From Opitutia bacterium (lineage in GTDB: Bacteria > Verrucomicrobiota > Verrucomicrobiia > Opitutales > Opitutaceae): a stretch of DNA of 64,000 bases. The first letter of the stretch is position 1. Each line of letters begins with the position of its first letter. A model generated the notes under the pieces. It was not told where the DNA came from, searched no databases, and was given only the letters and a program-made list of their open reading frames with translations. The position numbers were made by a program, and so were the translations under genes. Positions 37,950 to 47,242 of this stretch are shown here, in pieces. The stretch lies in assembly GCA_016187945.1 (NCBI GenBank), contig JACPIT010000009.1, forward strand, positions 1 to 64,000, given 5' to 3'.

Positions 37950-39593
37950 CTAGGACTGCCGCGGAACCGGCGGCGCCAGTTTGAGCTTCAACTTCGGCAC
38001 CGGGACGGGAGCCCGCGTGCTCGGCGGCGCCACCGACACGTCGTTCGTCGTGCTTTTCGGTTCTCCGTCCGACGCGGGGGCGATTTTCCGCAGAATCTCT
38101 TTCACCGCCTCGCGCGCAGCCGGTTCGGGGGAGAACCGCTCGACGTCGCCCAACATCTGCCGCGCCGCGTCGAGATCGTTCAGCCGCACCCGCACCATCG
38201 CGAGGCCGATCAACGCGCGATCTTGGTGACGCAAGGTCGGGAAGTGGCTCTGGACGAGATTCACGTTCCGGATCGATGGCTTCGGTGCCGCGGCTTCGAC
38301 CCATGCGAGCATTTCGTAGGCGTCGCTCTGATCGGGCGCGACTTCGATGGAACGCGTCAGCAGGTGCCGCAGTCGCTCGGCGCGTTCTGCCGGGAGTCGG
38401 AAGTAGTAGTCGAATTGGCTGAACCAATTTCTGCTCTCGATCAAACCGACTTGGTGAAAGACGGCGGGATTTTGCGAGCCTTCGTCCAGCGCCTGCCGCC
38501 AACGTTCCAAAGCCTCGGAGTTGTCGCCCTCGGTGGAAGCGTCCGATCCCAGCACTTCGAGCGCACGGAGCCGGCCGGGGCCGCTCAGCGCCTCGAGCAT
38601 CGCGAATTTCCCTCGCGGATCGCGGGTCGATCGCAACGCGAGTTCGGCCAGACGTAGGCGGATTTCGGCGCGCGCCACCTTTTCCGCTCGATACGTTTCC
38701 TTTCCGGGGATTTTCGGTGGCGCCACTTTGCGTGCCGCGTAGTGACCGGTCCGGACGTATTCGCGCAACTTCGCTTCCATGCCGCTGAAATCCTCACCCG
38801 TCGCCTCCTTGAACGCTCGCGGCACTTCCGCCGCCGGCACGGCATCCGGCGACACCATCATGCGGTGCACGAGCCCGAAGACGCTTTCCGGACGCTTACC
38901 GGCGCCGAAATACCAGTAATGTAGCAGCGCCCACGACTCCGAGTAGAACAGCCCCGAGTGCTCCTCGCCACCAGCGAACACCTGCGCCTGCTCCGCGTTG
39001 AGCAACGCTTGCAGCGGAATGAGCTCCTGATTCAGCAGCGCCGCGACGTGCCCTGGCACGGGACGGCCGAACACCACCGAATCGGAGCGCAGTTCGATCG
39101 TCGAAAAAAGCTCCGCCAAACCCTCGCTCAACCACATCGGCGGTCGCATGCCGCCGACATGCGTGAGGTGGTGGATGTATTCGTGAAAAATGACGCGTCT
39201 CGCTTCGGTGCTGTCTTCCACCGGAGCAAACATCACCGCGGCCCGGTCGGGACGCGCGATGTAGAGACCAGTGACGCCCTTGAGATTCGCCGGACGATAG
39301 GCGTCGAAATCCCGTCGCGAGTCGAACGCGTAAAGCGTCACCTCCAGCGGCTCGCGCTCCGCGAGACGATTCACGTCGAAGAAAATCGCGCGGAGCATTT
39401 CGAGCCGGTAAAGCAGGTCACGCGAATCGATATCGCCGATGTGGCTGAATAACTCGAAATGAGGCGAGCGGTAGAGCCGCCAACGGTCATCCACCCCGGC
39501 AAAAATCTCCTTCGCCGCTCCGCGCGCGGCGAGAGCCGCAACGAACCAGCCGCCGACGACGACAATCGTGCGAACAACGCGAAAGCAAATCAT
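37950..39593 (-). CDS. Secreted gluzincin-like metallopeptidase with helical repeat tail
   Basis: A 547-residue protein with a signal peptide (through VAALAARGAA). The zinc motif is VIFHEYIHHLTHV (HExxH), with the third ligand in MWLSEGLAELF, as in the peptidase MA/DUF1570 kind of gluzincins. The N-terminal part (FELFSHIGDIDSRDLLYRLE) is typical of that group. The C-terminal half has helical TPR-like pairs (ALERWRQALDEGSQNPAVFH; LIGLAMVRVRLNDLDAARQM). It is likely a periplasmic peptidase; substrate unknown. It starts at ATG 39593 and is convergent with the cyclophilin gene. Confidence 0.85.
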   Translation of the reverse strand: MICFRVVRTIVVVGGWFVAALAARGAAKEIFAGVDDRWRLYRSPHFELFSHIGDIDSRDLLYRLEMLRAIFFDVNRLAEREPLEVTLYAFDSRRDFDAYRPANLKGVTGLYIARPDRAAVMFAPVEDSTEARRVIFHEYIHHLTHVGGMRPPMWLSEGLAELFSTIELRSDSVVFGRPVPGHVAALLNQELIPLQALLNAEQAQVFAGGEEHSGLFYSESWALLHYWYFGAGKRPESVFGLVHRMMVSPDAVPAAEVPRAFKEATGEDFSGMEAKLREYVRTGHYAARKVAPPKIPGKETYRAEKVARAEIRLRLAELALRSTRDPRGKFAMLEALSGPGRLRALEVLGSDASTEGDNSEALERWRQALDEGSQNPAVFHQVGLIESRNWFSQFDYYFRLPAERAERLRHLLTRSIEVAPDQSDAYEMLAWVEAAAPKPSIRNVNLVQSHFPTLRHQDRALIGLAMVRVRLNDLDAARQMLGDVERFSPEPAAREAVKEILRKIAPASDGEPKSTTNDVSVAPPSTRAPVPVPKLKLKLAPPVPRQS

Positions 39594-39655
39594 GAGAGAG
39601 CGAGGATCGAACGGCCCGTGCGCCGCGAAAATGCCGGACCGCGCCGAGCGGCGGC

Positions 39656-39686
39656 AAACAAAAAGCCCGGCACGCGAGGTGCCGGG
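39656..39686 (-). terminator. Rho-independent terminator of ald
   Basis: On the minus strand GCCCGGCAC-CTCGC-GTGCCGGGC (39686-39664) is followed by TTTTTGTTTG, about 55 bases past the ald stop. Confidence 0.87.
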
Positions 39687-39741
39687 CGGAAGAGAGAGCG
39701 AAGGCGTCGCGCCTCGCGGGCGTGTGCGATGCGCGCTGCGT

Positions 39742-40836
39742 TCAAGCTTGGTCGAAGCCGACGGCTTTCGCCACTTCGTCGTAGACGATGCGGCCGCCGC
39801 GCGTGTTCACGCCTTTCGCCAGACCCTTGTGGTCGGCCAGCGCGCGCTCGACGCCTTTTTGGACGATCATGGCGACGTAGGGCTCGGTCGCCTGCGTGAG
39901 GCCGAGCGTCGACGTGCGGCCGACGAGCGCCGGCATGTTCGGCACCGCGTAGTGGTTCACGCCGAATTCCTGGTAGGTCGGCTTCTCGTGCGAGGTGTAT
40001 TTGATGCCCTCGATGCAGCCGCCTTGGTCGATCGCGATGTCGACGATCACGGAACCGGGCCGCATGTTCTTCACCATTTTTTTGGTGACGACCGTCGGCG
40101 CCTTCGCGGCCGGGATGAGCACGGCGCCGATGACGAGATCGGCGGAGGCGACCTCGGCTTCGACGTTGGCGGGATTCGAAACGAGCGTGACGACTTTGCC
40201 GCGGTATTCCTGGTCCATCACCTCGAGCTTGCGCGTGTCGAGGTCGAGCACCGTGACGCGCGCGCCCATGCCGGCGGCCATGCGGACGGCGTGCGCGCCG
40301 GAGTTGCCGGCGCCGACCACGACGACGTGACCGGGCATCGTGCCGGGGATGCCGCCGAGCAACACGCCCGAGCCGCCGACTTGCGACTGGAGAAAATACG
40401 CTCCGACCTGGATCGAGAGGCGGCCGGCGATGTGCGACATCGGCTTGAGGAGCGGGAATTGTCCGTCGCCGCCTTCGACCGTTTCGTAGGCGATGCCGAG
40501 CACGCCTTTTTTGCAGAGCTGTTTCGCGAGCGCGGGGCCGGCGGCTAGGTGCAGGTAGGTGAAGATCGTCTGGCCTTGCTGCATCAGGTCGAACTCAGCC
40601 TCAAGCGGCTCCTTCACCTTGAGAATCATGTCGGCGCCCTTCCAGACCTTCGCTGCGGAAGTCGCGAACGTCGCGCCGGCGGCCTTGTATTCAGCGTCGG
40701 TGAACCCGGCCGTCAGGCCCGCGTTCTTTTCCATGAGCACCTTCGCGCCGAGCGAGGTGACGCGACGGCACAGGCTCGGCGTCATGGAAACGCGTTTCTC
40801 ACCGATCTTAATTTCTTTGGGGACACCGATAATCAT
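39742..40836 (-). CDS. ald: Alanine dehydrogenase
   Basis: NAD-dependent enzyme interconverting L-alanine and pyruvate plus ammonia; used to grow on alanine or to balance nitrogen. The 364-residue length and MIIGVPKEIKIGEKRVSMTP start are typical. KVKEPLEAEFDLM carries the catalytic Lys of the family, TYLHLAAGPAL the His, and the nucleotide fold is HVVVVGAGNSGAHAVRMAAG. The C-terminal region NMPALVGRTSTLGLTQATEP is well conserved. Monocistronic with its own terminator. Confidence 0.95.
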   Translation of the reverse strand: MIIGVPKEIKIGEKRVSMTPSLCRRVTSLGAKVLMEKNAGLTAGFTDAEYKAAGATFATSAAKVWKGADMILKVKEPLEAEFDLMQQGQTIFTYLHLAAGPALAKQLCKKGVLGIAYETVEGGDGQFPLLKPMSHIAGRLSIQVGAYFLQSQVGGSGVLLGGIPGTMPGHVVVVGAGNSGAHAVRMAAGMGARVTVLDLDTRKLEVMDQEYRGKVVTLVSNPANVEAEVASADLVIGAVLIPAAKAPTVVTKKMVKNMRPGSVIVDIAIDQGGCIEGIKYTSHEKPTYQEFGVNHYAVPNMPALVGRTSTLGLTQATEPYVAMIVQKGVERALADHKGLAKGVNTRGGRIVYDEVAKAVGFDQA

Positions 40837-40995
40837 GCGCTCCGGGATAGCCGCGCCCGTCGTTATGACAAGAGCGCACCGGCCATCTGGGCCGATAGTG
40901 GGAGACCTTTCCCGAAGGCCGCGCCGCCTAATTCTCGACAAATGCGCCCGGGAAAACGATGAAACGGGGCGCGTCCCGCCCTCTTCGCCCCCTCG

Positions 40996-42318
40996 ATGGA
41001 TCGCTCCCTCATTCCCGGCCTCGCGCTCGTTCTCGCCAGCCTCGGCATGCTCGCGTGGAGCCTCTTCCTCCGGCGGCGGCACCGGCTTGTGCACGACTTG
41101 CCGACCTCGAAAGCGCAGGGCGTTTTCATCGGCCTCGTCGAACTCAAGGGCACCGCCGAAGCCGAGGCGCCACTCCGCAGCTACCTCGCCGAGGCGCGTT
41201 GCGTGCACTACGGCTGGACGGTCGAGGAGCGTTGGTCGCGGACCGTCACCGAAACCTACACCGACTCCGACGGAAAAACGAAAACCCGCACGCGCCACGA
41301 GAGCGGCTGGAAAACCGTCGCGTCCGGCGGCGAGACGATCGCGTTCTACGTGCAAGACGACACCGGCGCCGTGCTTGTCCGCCCGAGCGGCGCGAAGATC
41401 GAAACGTGCGGCCTGTTTTCCGAAACGGTCTCGCGCGGCGACGCGCTCTATTACCAAAAAGGCCCGCCCGACGCCGTGTCCCACTCCGATCACGTGCGAC
41501 GCTTCAACGAAGCCGGCATCCCGTTGCACGCCGAGTTGTTCATCGTCGGCCGCGCCCGCGAACGCGCGGATGTCGTCGCGCCCGAGATCGCCGAGGACCG
41601 CGAAGCGCCGCTCTTCCTCATCAGTTGCCGCAGCGAGGAACGCGTGCTCTCGGGCTACGGCCTCGGTTCGTGGATCACGTGGCTGCTCGGCCTCGCCGCG
41701 GCGGTCGGCGCGGGAGCGGTGCTGGGGGAGCAGTCCGTCCGCTTCGCGCCGCGCGACGATTATCGCCCGCTCTTCGTCGGCGGCGGCGCGTTTCTCCTGC
41801 TATGGAGCGCGGCGTGGGTATCGATGGTCTACAACAGCCTCGTCGGTCTGCGCGAACGCGTGCGGCAAAGCTGGTCCCTCATCGATGTGGAGCTCAAACG
41901 TCGCCACGACCTCATCCCCGCGCTGGTCGCCGCGCTCGACGGCTTGCGCGCGCACGAGCAAACAGTCCAAACCGCCCTCGCCCGCTTCCGTGCGCAGAGC
42001 GTCGCCACGCCGCCCGGCGTCGCCGGGCCGGATTTTCAGGGGCTCGCCGCATCGCTGCGGGTCGTCGCAGAGAATTACCCCGAGCTGAAAACGCAGCCGA
42101 ACTTCGCGCGCCTGCACGCCGAACTCGTCACGACGGAGCAGCGCGTCGCGCTCGCGCGCACTTACTACAACGACACCGCTACGCACTTCGCCACGCGCCT
42201 CGAGCGAGTGCCCGACCGCTGGGTCGCTCGCCTCGGGCGCATGCAGCCCGCGCCGCTGCTGGCCGCGAGCGATTTTGAGCGCGCCGAAGTGCGCGTGCGT
42301 TTCGCCGACGGCGACTGA
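40996..42318 (+). CDS. GIDE-LemA fusion membrane protein
   Basis: A 440-residue membrane protein. A helix at residues 5-24 is followed by a GIDE-like domain (about 40-180; AEARCVHYGWTVEERWSRTV and GETIAFYVQDDTGAVLVRPS), named after the domain of the mitochondrial E3 ligase MUL1, here without a RING finger. Two further hydrophobic segments follow (about 225-275). The C-terminal third is a LemA domain (VYNSLVGLRERVRQSWSLID, LKRRHDLIPALVAAL). LemA proteins are stress-linked membrane proteins of unknown mechanism. The gene starts at ATG 40996 and ends six bases before folA, so the two are likely cotranscribed. Confidence 0.86.
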   Translation: MDRSLIPGLALVLASLGMLAWSLFLRRRHRLVHDLPTSKAQGVFIGLVELKGTAEAEAPLRSYLAEARCVHYGWTVEERWSRTVTETYTDSDGKTKTRTRHESGWKTVASGGETIAFYVQDDTGAVLVRPSGAKIETCGLFSETVSRGDALYYQKGPPDAVSHSDHVRRFNEAGIPLHAELFIVGRARERADVVAPEIAEDREAPLFLISCRSEERVLSGYGLGSWITWLLGLAAAVGAGAVLGEQSVRFAPRDDYRPLFVGGGAFLLLWSAAWVSMVYNSLVGLRERVRQSWSLIDVELKRRHDLIPALVAALDGLRAHEQTVQTALARFRAQSVATPPGVAGPDFQGLAASLRVVAENYPELKTQPNFARLHAELVTTEQRVALARTYYNDTATHFATRLERVPDRWVARLGRMQPAPLLAASDFERAEVRVRFADGD

Positions 42319-42324
42319 TTTCCC

Positions 42325-42816
42325 ATGCCCAAACCGATCAACCTCATCGTCGCCTGCGGCGAGAACCGCGTCATCGGCAATGGCCGCCGCCTGCCGTTCC
42401 ACATCCCCGAGGACAAAGCGTGGTTCAACGAGAAGACCGCGGGCACGGTCGTCGTCCTCGGCCGCATCTGCTATGAAATTTGGACGCGCGTGCATCTCGA
42501 TGGTCGCGTGCCGGTCGTCATCACCTCGCACCCCGAAATTGCGCAATCCGGCGCGCATGTCGCCGCGAATGTCGCCGACGCGCTCTCGATCGCGCAATCG
42601 CTGCCGGGCGAAATCATGGTTTGCGGCGGTCAGCGCGTCTACGAAGAGACCTTGCCGATCGCCGACCGCATCCTGCTCACGCTCGTGCACGCCGAGGTGG
42701 AGGGCGACGTGTTTTTCCCCGAGTGGCGCCACCTGACTTGGCGCGAGACGTGGCGCAAGGAGAGCGCCGACGCGCACTACCGCTACACCTTCAGCGTGCT
42801 CGAGCGCGTGCGCTGA
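42325..42816 (+). CDS. folA: Dihydrofolate reductase
   Basis: NADPH-dependent reduction of dihydrofolate to tetrahydrofolate. The 163-residue protein shows NLIVACGENRVIGNGRRLPF (start of the fold, with the usual W/L loop altered to RRLPF), ETA-like carboxylate PEDKAWFNEKT, VVVLGRICYEIW and IMVCGGQRVYEETL. The downstream strand is ILLTLVHAEVEGDVFFPEW. It lies six bases after the GIDE-LemA gene. No thyA is adjacent. Confidence 0.95.
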   Translation: MPKPINLIVACGENRVIGNGRRLPFHIPEDKAWFNEKTAGTVVVLGRICYEIWTRVHLDGRVPVVITSHPEIAQSGAHVAANVADALSIAQSLPGEIMVCGGQRVYEETLPIADRILLTLVHAEVEGDVFFPEWRHLTWRETWRKESADAHYRYTFSVLERVR

Positions 42817-42855
42817 ACGCGTCTCGCGGCTCCCGGCGGCCAGCCGTCACCGCGG

Positions 42856-43056
42856 CTACGGCGCGATGCGCCGGTCGGACGCGGTCGTGTCCCAATGGAA
42901 CACGCGATAAAGCGGGCAATAGGCAAAGCCCGCGGTGAGGAGCGGCAAGACGCCAAGCCAGCCCCACCCGCTCCCGAAATGCACGCCGCCGAGCATAATC
43001 AACCAACCGGCCACGTAGCGCACCGCCGCATCGTAGGAACCGACATTGTGTTTCAT
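42856..43056 (-). CDS. Small DUF2892/YgaP-like membrane protein
   Basis: A 66-residue protein with two membrane helices (YVAGWLIMLGGVHFGSGWGW and VLPLLTAGFAYCPLYRVFHW). The N-terminus KHNVGSYDAAVRYVAG fits the DUF2892 family, often found with rhodanese domains. The ribosome site AGGAGGT lies directly ahead of ATG 43056. Its stop TAG reads GTAG on the minus strand, possibly another repeat foot. Confidence 0.85.
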   Translation of the reverse strand: MKHNVGSYDAAVRYVAGWLIMLGGVHFGSGWGWLGVLPLLTAGFAYCPLYRVFHWDTTASDRRIAP

Positions 43057-43160
43057 GGGCACCTCCTGGATGTGCCCACAGTCTAGCGCGTCCGGGGCGC
43101 GGGCGCTGCGCATCCTTTGTCCGACTCGTCGCGGCAACGTGCGCTCGGGACGCGCGACGC

Positions 43161-43691
43161 TCAGCGGCCTTGCCGCGCTGCGTGCGCTTTCGCGACTTCG
43201 ATGTATTTCAGCGCCCACTTTTTCAGTCCGGTGCGCTCCTCGGGCGTGAGTGGGCGGACAACTTTCGCCGGCGACCCGAGAATCATCGAGCCGGGCGGCG
43301 CCTCGAATTTCTGCGTCACGAGGGCGTTGGCGCCGACGATGCACTGATCGCCGATTTTCGCGCCGTCGAGCACCGTCGCGCCCATGCCGATCAAGCATTC
43401 GTCGCCGATCTCGCAGGCGTGGACGATCGCGCTGTGGCCGACCGTCGTGTAGCGGCCGATCTTCACGCCGTGTTGGTCGGCAAGGTGGACCATCGTGAGA
43501 TCCTGGATGTTGGTGCCCTCGCCCACTTCGATCGTATTGATGTCGCCGCGGAGCACGCAGCCATACCACACGCTGGCGAGCGGGCCGAGCTTCACCGCGC
43601 CGAGCACGGTGGCGTTCGGCGCGACGAATGCGGCTTCGGCGACGGAGGGAGTTTGGCCAAGAAAACGCACGAGGCGTTCGTGAACATCCAT
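43161..43691 (-). CDS. Gamma-carbonic-anhydrase-like hexapeptide protein
   Basis: A 176-residue left-handed beta-helix protein (YrdA/PaaY-like). The hexapeptide repeats and three metal-binding histidines are visible: HLADQHGVKIG and VGHSAIVHACEIGDECLIGM. ASVWYGCVLRGDINTIEVGE is the conserved turn before them. Members bind zinc or other metals; some show carbonic anhydrase activity, many none. It starts at ATG 43691. No neighbour suggests a pathway. Confidence 0.92.
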   Translation of the reverse strand: MDVHERLVRFLGQTPSVAEAAFVAPNATVLGAVKLGPLASVWYGCVLRGDINTIEVGEGTNIQDLTMVHLADQHGVKIGRYTTVGHSAIVHACEIGDECLIGMGATVLDGAKIGDQCIVGANALVTQKFEAPPGSMILGSPAKVVRPLTPEERTGLKKWALKYIEVAKAHAARQGR

Positions 43692-43744
43692 GAGTTCACA
43701 CTGGCGGCGTCGGCCCGCGCCGCCAAGTGCGGAGCGTCACGGCA

Positions 43745-43873
43745 TCACTTGACCGTGCGCTCCCTGCTCCCGCCGAGCCAGACAGCGAGGCCCAGGAGGC
43801 ACGTGGCGCCGACCGCACACGCCGCCAAAATCGCGCCGATCGCGAGGACGATTTCGATGATGAGATTGCTCAT
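43745..43873 (-). CDS. Small single-helix membrane peptide
   Basis: A 42-residue open frame (MSNLIIEIVLAIGAILAACA...) that is almost entirely one long membrane segment, ending in a basic tail (GGSRERTVK). I do not recognise it. The starting ATG 43873 is sensible and the hydrophobic pattern is not typical of random GC-rich sequence. Confidence 0.45.
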   Translation of the reverse strand: MSNLIIEIVLAIGAILAACAVGATCLLGLAVWLGGSRERTVK

Positions 43874-44134
43874 GGAATGAGACGTTCGCGGGGGGTGACG
43901 CACGAACACGGCCATGAGTTTCACCGCGCGACGTGAATGTAACGAAACAAGGAACCCCGGGGAGGAATTCACCTCACGTTTACGGAGCGGTAACGCCCAG
44001 CACGCCTCGGCGCGCCGGCGACTCGTCGACTCGGACGAGCCACCAGCCTCAACGTCGCAGCCGACGTCCGGGGCTGGTCGGCGCGCGAGCTCAGCCGATT
44101 CAGGTCGGCTGTTCCTCGGAGGCCGCGGTCCGTC

Positions 44135-45394
44135 TCAAATCACGATGCCGGCAAGCGTGGCGGAGAGATAGGAGGCGAGCGTGCCGCACAGCAGGGCTTT
44201 GAGGCCGAGCTTGGCGAGGTCGGCGCGGCGCTCGGGCGCGAGCGCGCCGATGCCGCCGATCTGCATGCCCACGCTGCTGAAGTTCGCGAAGCCGCAAATC
44301 GCGATGCTGAGAATGAGCAGGCCCTTGTCGGTGACGATCGGGACCGAGTGATTGGTGAGATTCTGGAACGCCACGAATTCGTTGATCGTGAGCTTTTGGC
44401 CGAGGAGGGTCGCGACGCTGTTCACGTCCTGCGACGGCACGCCCATCGCCCAGGCCATCGGGTAGAAGATTTTCCCGAAGATCCAGTTGAGCGTCAGGTT
44501 GAAGTCGGAGCTGAAGAGGTGACCGATCGTGGTGAGAATCCAGTCGAGGCACGCGATGACCGCGATGAAGCCGATCAGCATGGCGATGACGTTCATGGCG
44601 ATCTTGAAACCGTCGCCGGCGCCGTGGGAGACGGCGTCGATGACGTTCGAGTAGTCGCTCTTCACCTCGAGTTTCACCGAGCCCATCGTCTGACTTTCCT
44701 GCGTCTCGGGAAAAACGATCTTGGAAATCACGAGCGCGCCCGGCGCGGCCATGAGCGAGGCGGTGATGAGTTTCGGCGCGAGATCCATGCCGGCCGCCGC
44801 GCCCATGTTGGCGTAGACGACGAGGATGCCGCCCGCGATACACGCGAGCGAGCCGCTCATCGACGCGAGCAGCTCGCTGTTGGTCATCGTCGAGAGATAC
44901 GGGCGGATCATGACCTGCGCCTCGACCTGGCCGACGAACGCGCTCGCGACGTTGCTCAACGCCTCCGCGCCGGACACACGCATGATGAAGTTCATTGCGC
45001 GCGCGATCACTGCCACGACGCGCTGCATGATGCCGAAGTGGTAGAGGATCGCGACCAGCGCGCAGACGAGCACGATCGTGGCTGTGACGTTGAAGGCGAA
45101 GACGAAGCCGCCCGCGATGTAGTTGCCCATCTTGCCGCCCTGGTCGACGGCGATGCCGCCGTAGACGAAGGACGCGCCCGCGCGCGCGAACTCCTCGAGC
45201 TTGCCGATGCCGTGACCGACGACCTGGAAGAAGCGGCCGACGAAGCCGACCTTGAAAATCAGCAGCGCGATCGCGACTTGGAGCGCGATGCCGCTGGCGA
45301 CGAGCCGGTAGTTGATCCGCCGGCGGTTATTCGAGACGAGGAACGCGATACCGAGAATCAACGCGATTCCGAACAGGCCTTGGAGACGATCCAT
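44135..45394 (-). CDS. CNT-family concentrative nucleoside transporter
   Basis: A 419-residue inner-membrane symporter (NupC/CNT type) that takes up nucleosides with sodium or protons. GVEAQVMIRPYL-like region FVGQVEAQVMIRPYLSTMTN carries the family's conserved Glu, and the second half has NEFVAFQNL and ICGFANFSSVGMQIGGIGAL, the matching unwound-helix motif. About ten membrane segments are present, starting LFGIALILGIAFLVS. It starts at ATG 45394. Monocistronic. Confidence 0.93.
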   Translation of the reverse strand: MDRLQGLFGIALILGIAFLVSNNRRRINYRLVASGIALQVAIALLIFKVGFVGRFFQVVGHGIGKLEEFARAGASFVYGGIAVDQGGKMGNYIAGGFVFAFNVTATIVLVCALVAILYHFGIMQRVVAVIARAMNFIMRVSGAEALSNVASAFVGQVEAQVMIRPYLSTMTNSELLASMSGSLACIAGGILVVYANMGAAAGMDLAPKLITASLMAAPGALVISKIVFPETQESQTMGSVKLEVKSDYSNVIDAVSHGAGDGFKIAMNVIAMLIGFIAVIACLDWILTTIGHLFSSDFNLTLNWIFGKIFYPMAWAMGVPSQDVNSVATLLGQKLTINEFVAFQNLTNHSVPIVTDKGLLILSIAICGFANFSSVGMQIGGIGALAPERRADLAKLGLKALLCGTLASYLSATLAGIVI

Positions 45395-45484
45395 GGACGA
45401 GCGACGCTGCCGGGTTCACGCCCGAGAGCAATACCGGAGAAGCCCCGATGGTCGGCGACGCAGCGGCGGAACAGCGACCGCCTT

Positions 45485-45556
45485 GTAGCAGCCGACGTGA
45501 GGAGGCTGAGGCTCGGCCCACGCCGCACGCGACAGCCTCGTCACCTCGGCTGCTAC
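45485..45556. repeat. REPIN-like element, GCAGCCGA family
   Basis: GTAG (45485) with GCAGCCGACGTGAGGAGGCTG and a facing CAGCCTCGTCACCTCGGCTGCTAC ending 45556. The outer arms GTAGCAGCCGA and TCGGCTGCTAC match perfectly. Confidence 0.75.
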
Positions 45557-45585
45557 GAAGCAGTCATCGGGCCTCTTCGCTCCTC

Positions 45586-45611
45586 GGCGGCGAAGGGACG
45601 CGCCGCCCTAC
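45586..45611. repeat. GTAG-footed hairpin supplying a stop codon
   Basis: On the minus strand GTAG (45611-45608) plus GGCGGCG-CGTCCCTT-CGCCGCC. The TAG is the stop of the gene ending at 45608. Confidence 0.7.
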
Positions 45612-46213
45612 CGCAGCGCCACCGGCGGGCCGAGCACTTCGCGCAGCACGAACGCGCGCCGGAGCGCGTCGGGACTGCGCAGCTCGCCCAATAAAGCGCC
45701 GCGCGCCGCGACCTTGTCCTCGACCTGCGTGTCGGCGGTCGATTGCTCAAACTCCGTGCGGCGGACCGCGGCGGATTTCATCAACTCGAGTTCGCGCATC
45801 TTTTCGGCGAGCGTCGCCTGCTGTTCGAGTATCTCGGCTTGGCGCTGCACCTCGACGCGCGACGCACCCAGACGCGCCGGCTCCGGCACACGCTCCAGCA
45901 CGACTTCGCGCACGATCGGCGGCGGCGCGTAAGCCGCGGGCTCCGCCTCCGGCACGGGCGGCGGAGCGGACGGCAACTCGTAACCAGTGGCGGCGCGACG
46001 GCGCTCGGCGATCTTCCGCTGAATGTCTTCGCGAATGCGACGCGTGCGCTCGGCCAGCTCCGGATCGGCGAACGGCTTGTCCTCCGGCGGAACCGGCGGC
46101 GCCTCTTCGTCGCCGCCTTTCTGTCCACGCACGGCCTTGATGAGCTGCGCGATCACGCCCGCGATGATCACGAGCGTCCAGGCATGTTTGCCAACCCAGT
46201 CCAGGATATCCAT
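45608..46213 (-). CDS. Membrane-anchored protein of the flotillin operon
   Basis: A 201-residue protein with one N-terminal membrane helix (WTLVIIAGVIAQLIKAV), then an acidic, proline-rich soluble part and a coiled-coil-like stretch (QAEILEQQATLAEKMRELEL). I do not recognise a family. It is the last gene of a four-gene minus-strand operon with floA and two nfeD genes, 21 bases after the floA stop, so it may act in the same membrane platform. Its stop lies in a repeat foot. Confidence 0.75.
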   Translation of the reverse strand: MDILDWVGKHAWTLVIIAGVIAQLIKAVRGQKGGDEEAPPVPPEDKPFADPELAERTRRIREDIQRKIAERRRAATGYELPSAPPPVPEAEPAAYAPPPIVREVVLERVPEPARLGASRVEVQRQAEILEQQATLAEKMRELELMKSAAVRRTEFEQSTADTQVEDKVAARGALLGELRSPDALRRAFVLREVLGPPVALR

Positions 46214-46234
46214 CGGCGGAAACGGCGCGGGCGG

Positions 46235-47239
46235 TTACTTCTTGCCCTCGGGGTGCGCGATCGAGCCGCGCATCGCCGTGTCGGCCTGAACGTTTTCCAT
46301 GCGGTAGTAATCCATGACGCCGAGCCGGCCGCTGCGGAACGCCTCGGCCATCGCCATCGGCACCTGCGCCTGCGCCTCGACGACCTTCGCCTGCATCTCC
46401 TGCACGCGCGCCTTCATCTCCTGCTCGACAGCGACCGCGGCCGCGCGGCGGATTTCCGCCTGCGCTTGCGCGATGCTCTTGTTCGCCTCGGCCTGCGCTT
46501 CCTGCAGCTTGGCCCCGACATTTTCGCCGACATCCACGTCGGCGATGTCGATCGAGAGAATTTCGAATGCCGAACCGACATCGAGGCCGCGCGCGAGCAC
46601 GGTCTTGGAAATGCTGTCCGGCGACTCAAGGACGACCTTGTAGCTCTCGGACGAGCCGATCGTGGAAACGATGCCCTCGCCGACGCGGGCGATGATCGTT
46701 TCTTCCTTAGCGCCGCCGACGAAGCGGTCGAGGTGGGTGCGCACCGTGACGCGAGCCTTCACCTTCACCTGGATGCCGTCTTTCGCCACGCCGTCGATGG
46801 TCGTGCGGCCGCTCTCGGGATTCGGGCAATCGATGACCTTCGGGTCGACGGACGTGCGCACGGCTTCGACGACGCTCTTGCCGGAGCCCTTCGTCGCGAG
46901 ATCGATGGCGCACGCGCGATCCCAATCGAGCGCGATGCCCGCCTTCGCGGCGGCGACGAGCGCCTGGACGGTCGGCACGACGTTGCCGCCCGCGAGGAAG
47001 TGCGCCGCGATCTTGTCGGTCGAGACCTCGATGCCGGCCTTCACCGCCGTGATGCGCGCATCGACGACTAGCCCGTAGGGAACGCCGCCGAGACGCATGC
47101 CGAGGAGATTGAGCACGCTGACCGGCGCGCCGTTCAGACGGGCTTTCAGCCACACGCCGACAAAGGAGAAAAAGACCCCGAAGAAGACGAGGCCGACAAC
47201 GACGATCGGGATCAGGAATATCAGAGGAATGGAGCTCAT
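46235..47239 (-). CDS. floA: Flotillin-like protein FloA
   Basis: A 334-residue membrane scaffold protein (UPF0365/FloA family) that organises membrane microdomains. It starts with a membrane segment ([20 protein letters not shown]). Family segments include [20 protein letters not shown] and [19 protein letters not shown] long alanine/glutamate-rich coiled coil ([20 protein letters not shown]) fills the second half. It starts at ATG 47239, three bases after the nfeD stop. FloA is commonly encoded next to NfeD, as here. Confidence 0.95.
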   Translation of the reverse strand: MSSIPLIFLIPIVVVGLVFFGVFFSFVGVWLKARLNGAPVSVLNLLGMRLGGVPYGLVVDARITAVKAGIEVSTDKIAAHFLAGGNVVPTVQALVAAAKAGIALDWDRACAIDLATKGSGKSVVEAVRTSVDPKVIDCPNPESGRTTIDGVAKDGIQVKVKARVTVRTHLDRFVGGAKEETIIARVGEGIVSTIGSSESYKVVLESPDSISKTVLARGLDVGSAFEILSIDIADVDVGENVGAKLQEAQAEANKSIAQAQAEIRRAAAVAVEQEMKARVQEMQAKVVEAQAQVPMAMAEAFRSGRLGVMDYYRMENVQADTAMRGSIAHPEGKK

Positions 47240-47242
47240 GAG

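Noticed and set aside
43874-44134. Plus-strand frames of about 85-89 codons in the gap before the CNT gene
   Set aside because: Arg/Ser/Pro-rich random-looking products with no ribosome site; no conserved features.
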